A stretch of DNA of 64,000 nt, from NCBI GenBank assembly GCA_963814955.1, contig CAWFEX010000015.1, forward strand, positions 186,001-250,000. Reading direction: 5' to 3'. This DNA comes from DATCJA01 sp963814955 (lineage in GTDB: Bacteria; Acidobacteriota; Vicinamibacteria; Vicinamibacterales; UBA2999). The position numbers and the translations under genes were made by a program. Shown one piece after another: positions 60,212 through 64,000 of this stretch. The number at the start of each line of letters is the position of its first letter. Within the stretch, counting starts at the first letter, position 1. The notes under the pieces were generated by a model, which saw nothing but the letters and a program-made list of their open reading frames with translations, did no database searches and was not told the DNA's origin.

Positions 60212-60541
60212 CTATGCTTCCTTCTCGCCGGTGCGGATGCGATAGCTTTCCAGCACCGGGAACACGAAGACGCGTCCGTCGCCAATTTCACCGGTCCGTG
60301 CCGCTTCGACAATCGCCTTGATTGCTTCGTCGGCCAGCGCGTCGCTCACGACGATCTCGACTTCCATCTTCGGCAGCAGGCTCACGTTGTATTCCTTGCC
60401 CCGGTAGATCGCGGTGTGGCCCTTCTGCTTGCCGTGGCCCCGCACCTCGGTGACCGTCATGCCTGAGATATTCAACTTTGCCAGCGCGTCCTTGACTTCG
60501 TCCACCTTGTTGGGACGGACGATGCTTTTGATCAGCTTCAT
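60212..60541 (-). CDS. Nitrogen regulatory protein P-II, copy 2
   Basis: 109 residues, 100 identical to copy 1. Differences: Ile8Val, Val25Ile, Ile61Val, Pro66Ser, Ser68Ala, Ile69Leu, Glu71Asp, Gln79Glu, Ser109Ala (copy 1 to copy 2). T-loop with Tyr51 and the RTGEIGDGRVFVFP B-loop are unchanged. Start overlaps the glnD stop as ATGA, and the antiporter follows within 3 bp. It is thus the PII most tightly coupled to its modifying enzyme. Naming as GlnB or GlnK is left open. Confidence 0.93.
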   Translation of the reverse strand: MKLIKSIVRPNKVDEVKDALAKLNISGMTVTEVRGHGKQKGHTAIYRGKEYNVSLLPKMEVEIVVSDALADEAIKAIVEAARTGEIGDGRVFVFPVLESYRIRTGEKEA

Positions 60542-63057
60542 TGTGTGCCCTCCAGTGTACTTTGCAAGTCGGACGTCAGCGCTCGCTGCTCCGCCTCGGT
60601 AAGCTTGATTCCGGCTTTCGTGATGTGGAACACGTCGATGGCCTTCTCGCCTTCCGTGGAAATAAGTACCAGCTCCACGCTGCAGCCGTGCCGCGAGATG
60701 ACCCGACTGATGCGGTACAGCAGCCCCAGCGCATTGCCCGCGACGATGTCGACGATCGTGTAACGCTCCGACGCCTCGTTGTCGGCGCGGACGACCGGCA
60801 CCACTCTTGGCGTAATTCGCGAGCGCAGGACGCTCTGCTCGCGCCCGAGCAGCAGCGTCGTGACGTCGGCGCGCCCCGAAACGACATCCTGCAGCACATG
60901 GAGCACCTGGACGCCTGCGTCGACATTGAGCGCGAGGAAGCGCTCGTCGTCGGTGAACTGGAACACGTCGAGAACAAGGCCGTTCGGGTTGGTCAGCGCC
61001 TGTCCCCGCAGAATGTTCATGCCGAAGGACGACAGCACGCCGCAGATGTTCGAAAACAGGAACGGCTTGTCCAGCGTCACGACCGACAGCGTCCACACCG
61101 TCTCGTTCTGTTCGAGGGACACATGAACCTGGTCCGAGCTGATGTCGCGTGCCAGCCGCACGTGACGATAAATGGCCTCACGCGGAAAGAGCTGGAGATA
61201 TCGCTTCGGCAAGCCCTCGAGAAACCGCGTGATCTCGGACTCGGGCAAATCGTCCGGGCGGCCGGACAGCAGGTCCAGCAACCCCGCCTGATTGCGCTCG
61301 ATCAACTCGTCGGCGTAGCGCTGCGTCAGTTCGTTGTAGGTGTCGACGTACAGCCGCCAGATCAATTCCTCTTTCCACGGCGTGAGAGTGTCGGGACTGA
61401 CGGCCTCGATGTCCGCGAGCGTCATCAGGCAGAGCATCTTGAGGCGGTCTTCCGTCCCCAGCAGCCGGGCGAACTCCTTCACGATTCCAGGGTCTTCGGT
61501 GTCGCGCCGAAAGGCGACGAGCGACATCTGGAGATGGTTTCGGATGAGAAACAAGACGGTGTCGCGCGCGTCGGGCGCCAGCTGCAGACGGTCGAGCGCA
61601 TCGGCCGCCATCCGCACGCTCTCCAGCGCATGATCGTCGTCGCGCCACTTGCCCACGTCGTGGAGAAGAAGAGCGAGCACGACGAGCTCGGGCGACGGCA
61701 AGCTCGCCGCCACGCTCTTGATGCGTTCGCGGTACGCCTGCTGCGTGCTCATGAGACGCTCGAAGTTGCGAATTGTCAGCAGCGTGTGCTCGTCGACCGT
61801 GTACTTGTGGTAGAAATCGCGCACCACACGCCAGGACACCGCGTCGAATTCGGGAAGCACGTGTCCCAGCAGCCCGCAATCGTGCATCTGCGATAACCGC
61901 GCATACAGCCCGGTCCGCGGTTTCAGCAGTTTGAGAAGCGCCGCACGATCGCGCGGTTCCGGCGTAAAGTCCTCCGGCCGATAGGTGCCGACGTGCTGCT
62001 GGATGCACGACAACGCCTCATCGGTCACGCCAGTGCCGGCATCGAGCGCGGCCTGAAAGGCGGCGATCCACGAGGCGGGCGTTCGCGCGGCCCGCACCGG
62101 GTCGAGAAAGCGGACGCCGTCGCGTGAGAGGCCGAGATTGGGGCCGACCGGCGTCGGCGCCGTGCGCCCCGTCCATTCCAGCATGCGGCTGACCGTGCGC
62201 GCATGACGGAAGTAGTCGCTCATCAGACGCTCCACGCGCTGGCGTGGTTCTTCGCCCGGATAGCCGAGCACGTCCGCTGTTTTCTCCTGCAGCTCATGGC
62301 TCAGGACGTTCTGGTTGCGCTCGGCCGCGAGATGCAGGATCGAGCGGACCCTCAGCAGAAACTCTTCGGCTTCCTCGAAGCGCCCCGGGTCGGCGGGGCC
62401 GCGCTGCAGAAGGAGCGGATCGGTCAACGCCGCGATGGCGCGCGCCGCCATGAGATCGCGAAGCGCACCAGGCGCCTCTTTGACGTCGGGCTCGAGTTGA
62501 TACAGCGTCGCGTTGAACCGGGCATGCCGCTCTTCGATGAGCGCGAGCAGTGCCTGAAGAATGTAGGCATGCGTGGGGGCCGTGTGGAACATGGCCACCA
62601 GGTGTTCGAACAACATCGGAACGCCGGCTACCAGCCGGGCGTCGAGCAACGCGAGGAGAAACTCGGGATTATCGGTCTCGAGGTCTGCGAACTCGTCCAG
62701 CTCGCGCACCTGGTGGCCGACCACCACTCCCACATCCCAGAGGGGATGCAGGAACGCTCGAAGGAATTGTTCTTCGGACGGGCCGATACGGCCATCGAAC
62801 AGCAGCAGTAGATCGATATCGGAGTGCAGGCACAGGTGTCTGCGGCCGTAACCCCCGAGGGCGATGACCGCGACGGGGCGTGCCTGTCCGCCGGCCTCGG
62901 CGTAGAGGGCCCGCAGCAGCACATCTACGCGGTCAGCGTGCTGCTCGAGCGCCGCGCGGCCTCCCGCGCCGCGCGCGATGTTGCCGCGCAGTTCCTCGCG
63001 CGCCGCATCGAGCGCCACCTTGATGGTGGAGCCTGCGCCCGGCTGCGTCGTAGACAT
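60538..63057 (-). CDS. glnD: Bifunctional PII uridylyltransferase/uridylyl-removing enzyme GlnD
   Basis: 839 residues. Modifies PII at the T-loop tyrosine according to glutamine level. Nucleotidyltransferase domain with ALGGYGRRHLCLHSDIDLLL, a central helical region, HD domain (LALLLHDVGKWRDDDH) for deuridylylation, and two C-terminal ACT domains that sense glutamine (VVTLDKPFLFSNICGVLSSF and YTIVDIVAGNALGLLYRISR). ATG 63057 (MSTTQPGAG) is chosen over TTG 63093; GGAG lies 11 bases before it. Overlaps PII-2 by ATGA: glnD-PII-antiporter-amt-PII read as one unit. Confidence 0.94.
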   Translation of the reverse strand: MSTTQPGAGSTIKVALDAAREELRGNIARGAGGRAALEQHADRVDVLLRALYAEAGGQARPVAVIALGGYGRRHLCLHSDIDLLLLFDGRIGPSEEQFLRAFLHPLWDVGVVVGHQVRELDEFADLETDNPEFLLALLDARLVAGVPMLFEHLVAMFHTAPTHAYILQALLALIEERHARFNATLYQLEPDVKEAPGALRDLMAARAIAALTDPLLLQRGPADPGRFEEAEEFLLRVRSILHLAAERNQNVLSHELQEKTADVLGYPGEEPRQRVERLMSDYFRHARTVSRMLEWTGRTAPTPVGPNLGLSRDGVRFLDPVRAARTPASWIAAFQAALDAGTGVTDEALSCIQQHVGTYRPEDFTPEPRDRAALLKLLKPRTGLYARLSQMHDCGLLGHVLPEFDAVSWRVVRDFYHKYTVDEHTLLTIRNFERLMSTQQAYRERIKSVAASLPSPELVVLALLLHDVGKWRDDDHALESVRMAADALDRLQLAPDARDTVLFLIRNHLQMSLVAFRRDTEDPGIVKEFARLLGTEDRLKMLCLMTLADIEAVSPDTLTPWKEELIWRLYVDTYNELTQRYADELIERNQAGLLDLLSGRPDDLPESEITRFLEGLPKRYLQLFPREAIYRHVRLARDISSDQVHVSLEQNETVWTLSVVTLDKPFLFSNICGVLSSFGMNILRGQALTNPNGLVLDVFQFTDDERFLALNVDAGVQVLHVLQDVVSGRADVTTLLLGREQSVLRSRITPRVVPVVRADNEASERYTIVDIVAGNALGLLYRISRVISRHGCSVELVLISTEGEKAIDVFHITKAGIKLTEAEQRALTSDLQSTLEGTQ

Positions 63058-63140
63058 GAGGCGAACATCTCCGGTAGCGGCTGCGGATGTCAAGCACTTC
63101 GAGCGAGGAATGAGTGCCTGTGGTGGCGAGGGTGCCTAGA

Positions 63141-63203
63141 GTGCCTGGGGTGCCTGCCGTGCAGAGTCGGTCGGCAGGTCACGCACTACAGGCACCCAGG
63201 CAC
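63141..63203. repeat. Long imperfect hairpin between porin and glnD genes
   Basis: Units GTGCCTGGGGTGCCTG (from 63141) and CAGGCACCCAGGCAC (63189-63203) face each other; further GTGCCT copies lie at 63114 and 63132. It probably acts at the 3' end of the porin transcript. No coding potential in 63058-63219. Confidence 0.5.
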
Positions 63204-63219
63204 GACAGGCACTCTGACT

Positions 63220-63999
63220 CTAGTAGGAGAGACCGAGGCCGAAGGATCCGATGACCTTTGTGTCCTCACCGCCGTTGATGACCTTGGTCGTGTCGCCGAG
63301 CGCCTGGAATTCCACGCCGCCGTGGACGTTCCAGGTGCCGAAGCTGGTGGTGCCGCCGAGCGGCACCGTCACGAGGCCCGCCACGCTGAAGTAGCCGAAC
63401 TTGTTGTCGACCCCCGAGAGCTCGTAGTAGTCGCCGACGCTCAGGCCGACTTTCACCGGAAATGCCAGCGACGCGGATGTCAACGAGTACCCGGGCGCGA
63501 TGCCGAGCTCGAGATACTTACCGGCGTTGTCGCCTGCATCCGCCTGCCCCAGGCCTGGCGCCGTGTCCATCTCAAACGCCAGCAGCGCGTACGGCTTGAG
63601 CGCAGCCCTGCCCAGGAACGCCGTGTCGTCCACGCCCAGCTTGAGCGCAATCTCCTTGACGGTGCTGAACATGTTGTTCGGGCTGGTGTACGCCGTATAT
63701 GTCGTGCCCAGACTCACGCCGCCGCCGAAGGCGAGGCCGAGGGTGGCGTAGAAGTCGCCCTCGTACCAAAGCTTTCCGCTCGGTCCGTCCGCACCGGTCG
63801 ATCCGGTGTGGAGGCTGTTCCAGCTTCCCACGTTCAAGCCGAGGCTCTTCAGCCCGCCATCGCCGGAATACACTGCCATACCCAGATCGGCAGCCGGCCA
63901 CATGATCAGCTTGGTGTCATCCTGACGGATCCCGCGGAACATGTAGGTGTTGAGGAAGTCGAAGCTCCCTGTGAAGGTCAGGTTTCCAGGGTTCGGGTC
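63220..63999 (-). CDS. TorF/Gcw_chp-type putative outer-membrane porin, 5' end missing
   Basis: Frame runs in from the right edge (first full codon ends at 63997) and stops at 63220-63222; about 259 residues are seen. Visible: LTFTGSFDFLNTYMFRGIRQ, the family's YxFRGI motif, then alternating strands (SLGLNVGSWNSLHTG, GKLWYEGDFYATLGLAFGG, KYLELGIAPGYSLTSASLAF) and the C-terminal KVIGSFGLGLSY with terminal aromatic residue, typical of an outer-membrane barrel. The signal peptide is outside the window. It lies upstream of glnD on the same strand. Substrate unknown. Confidence 0.7.
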   Translation of the reverse strand, partial: DPNPGNLTFTGSFDFLNTYMFRGIRQDDTKLIMWPAADLGMAVYSGDGGLKSLGLNVGSWNSLHTGSTGADGPSGKLWYEGDFYATLGLAFGGGVSLGTTYTAYTSPNNMFSTVKEIALKLGVDDTAFLGRAALKPYALLAFEMDTAPGLGQADAGDNAGKYLELGIAPGYSLTSASLAFPVKVGLSVGDYYELSGVDNKFGYFSVAGLVTVPLGGTTSFGTWNVHGGVEFQALGDTTKVINGGEDTKVIGSFGLGLSY

Positions 64000-64000
64000 T

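Noticed and set aside
60212..61096. A longer PII protein with a 185-residue N-terminal extension
   Set aside because: The extension is glnD in another frame; the PII start at 60541 overlaps the glnD stop as ATGA.

Overview
The window is 64 kb of GC-rich, densely coding bacterial chromosome with no rRNA, tRNA, CRISPR array or prophage that I can recognise. A Gram-negative, didermal organism is indicated by TatA/TatC, a MacA-like adaptor with MacB-like permeases, two outer-membrane beta-barrel candidates and a Myxococcus-like type IV pilus locus. The gene set, the pil gene order and a GTAG-headed interspersed palindrome that reads as VVSGFSRT inside smc suggest Acidobacteriota, perhaps Vicinamibacteria. 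That placement is inference and was not tested.

Layout. 1-10.6 kb: translation and RNA block (3' end of rimO, rimP-nusA-infB-ylxP-rbfA-nrnA-truB, then rpsO-pnp with its own promoter) with an attenuator-like hairpin before rimP. 10.7-15.0 kb, minus strand: exported or small proteins (cyclase, cupin, lipocalin-like, GlcG-like, VOC) and an M48 membrane protease. 15-22 kb: smc and an S41 protease (minus), then tatA-tatC (plus). 22-27 kb: proS and nadB (minus), aroB and a VOC protein (plus). 26.9-35.8 kb: two divergent minor-pilin operons, each ending in a paralogous exported protein of unknown function, flanked by an unpaired sigma-54 response regulator and an unpaired histidine kinase. 35.9-50.8 kb, minus strand: outer-membrane protein, pilB, pilT, pilC, pilS, pilR, two pilins, a VKOR-DsbA fusion, an ABC transporter with a TPR protein, and pilD. 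50.9-55.4 kb: YIP1 protein, membrane-fusion protein and two MacB-type permeases. 55.4-57.2 kb: a REP-associated tyrosine transposase (RAYT) between direct repeats of REP hairpins, and a metallo-beta-lactamase-fold lipoprotein. 57.2-64 kb, minus strand: porin, glnD, PII, CPA2 antiporter, amt and a second PII.

How it fits together. About half the window concerns type IV pili: motors, platform, peptidase, major and minor pilins, sigma-54 regulators, and two good sigma-54 promoters (before the pilin gene and before the minus-strand minor-pilin operon). The right end is a nitrogen-signalling operon in which GlnD is coupled to PII, and PII is coupled to both an ammonium channel and, unusually, a cation:proton antiporter.

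A family of GTAG-headed hairpins (about 23 copies, several stem sequences) is scattered through the intergenic spaces, often directly at stop codons, and surrounds the RAYT gene. Seven single-base frameshifts interrupt otherwise well-conserved genes (VOC, nadB, pilX twice, a second pilX, pilB, antiporter). I read these mainly as sequence errors in the assembly.
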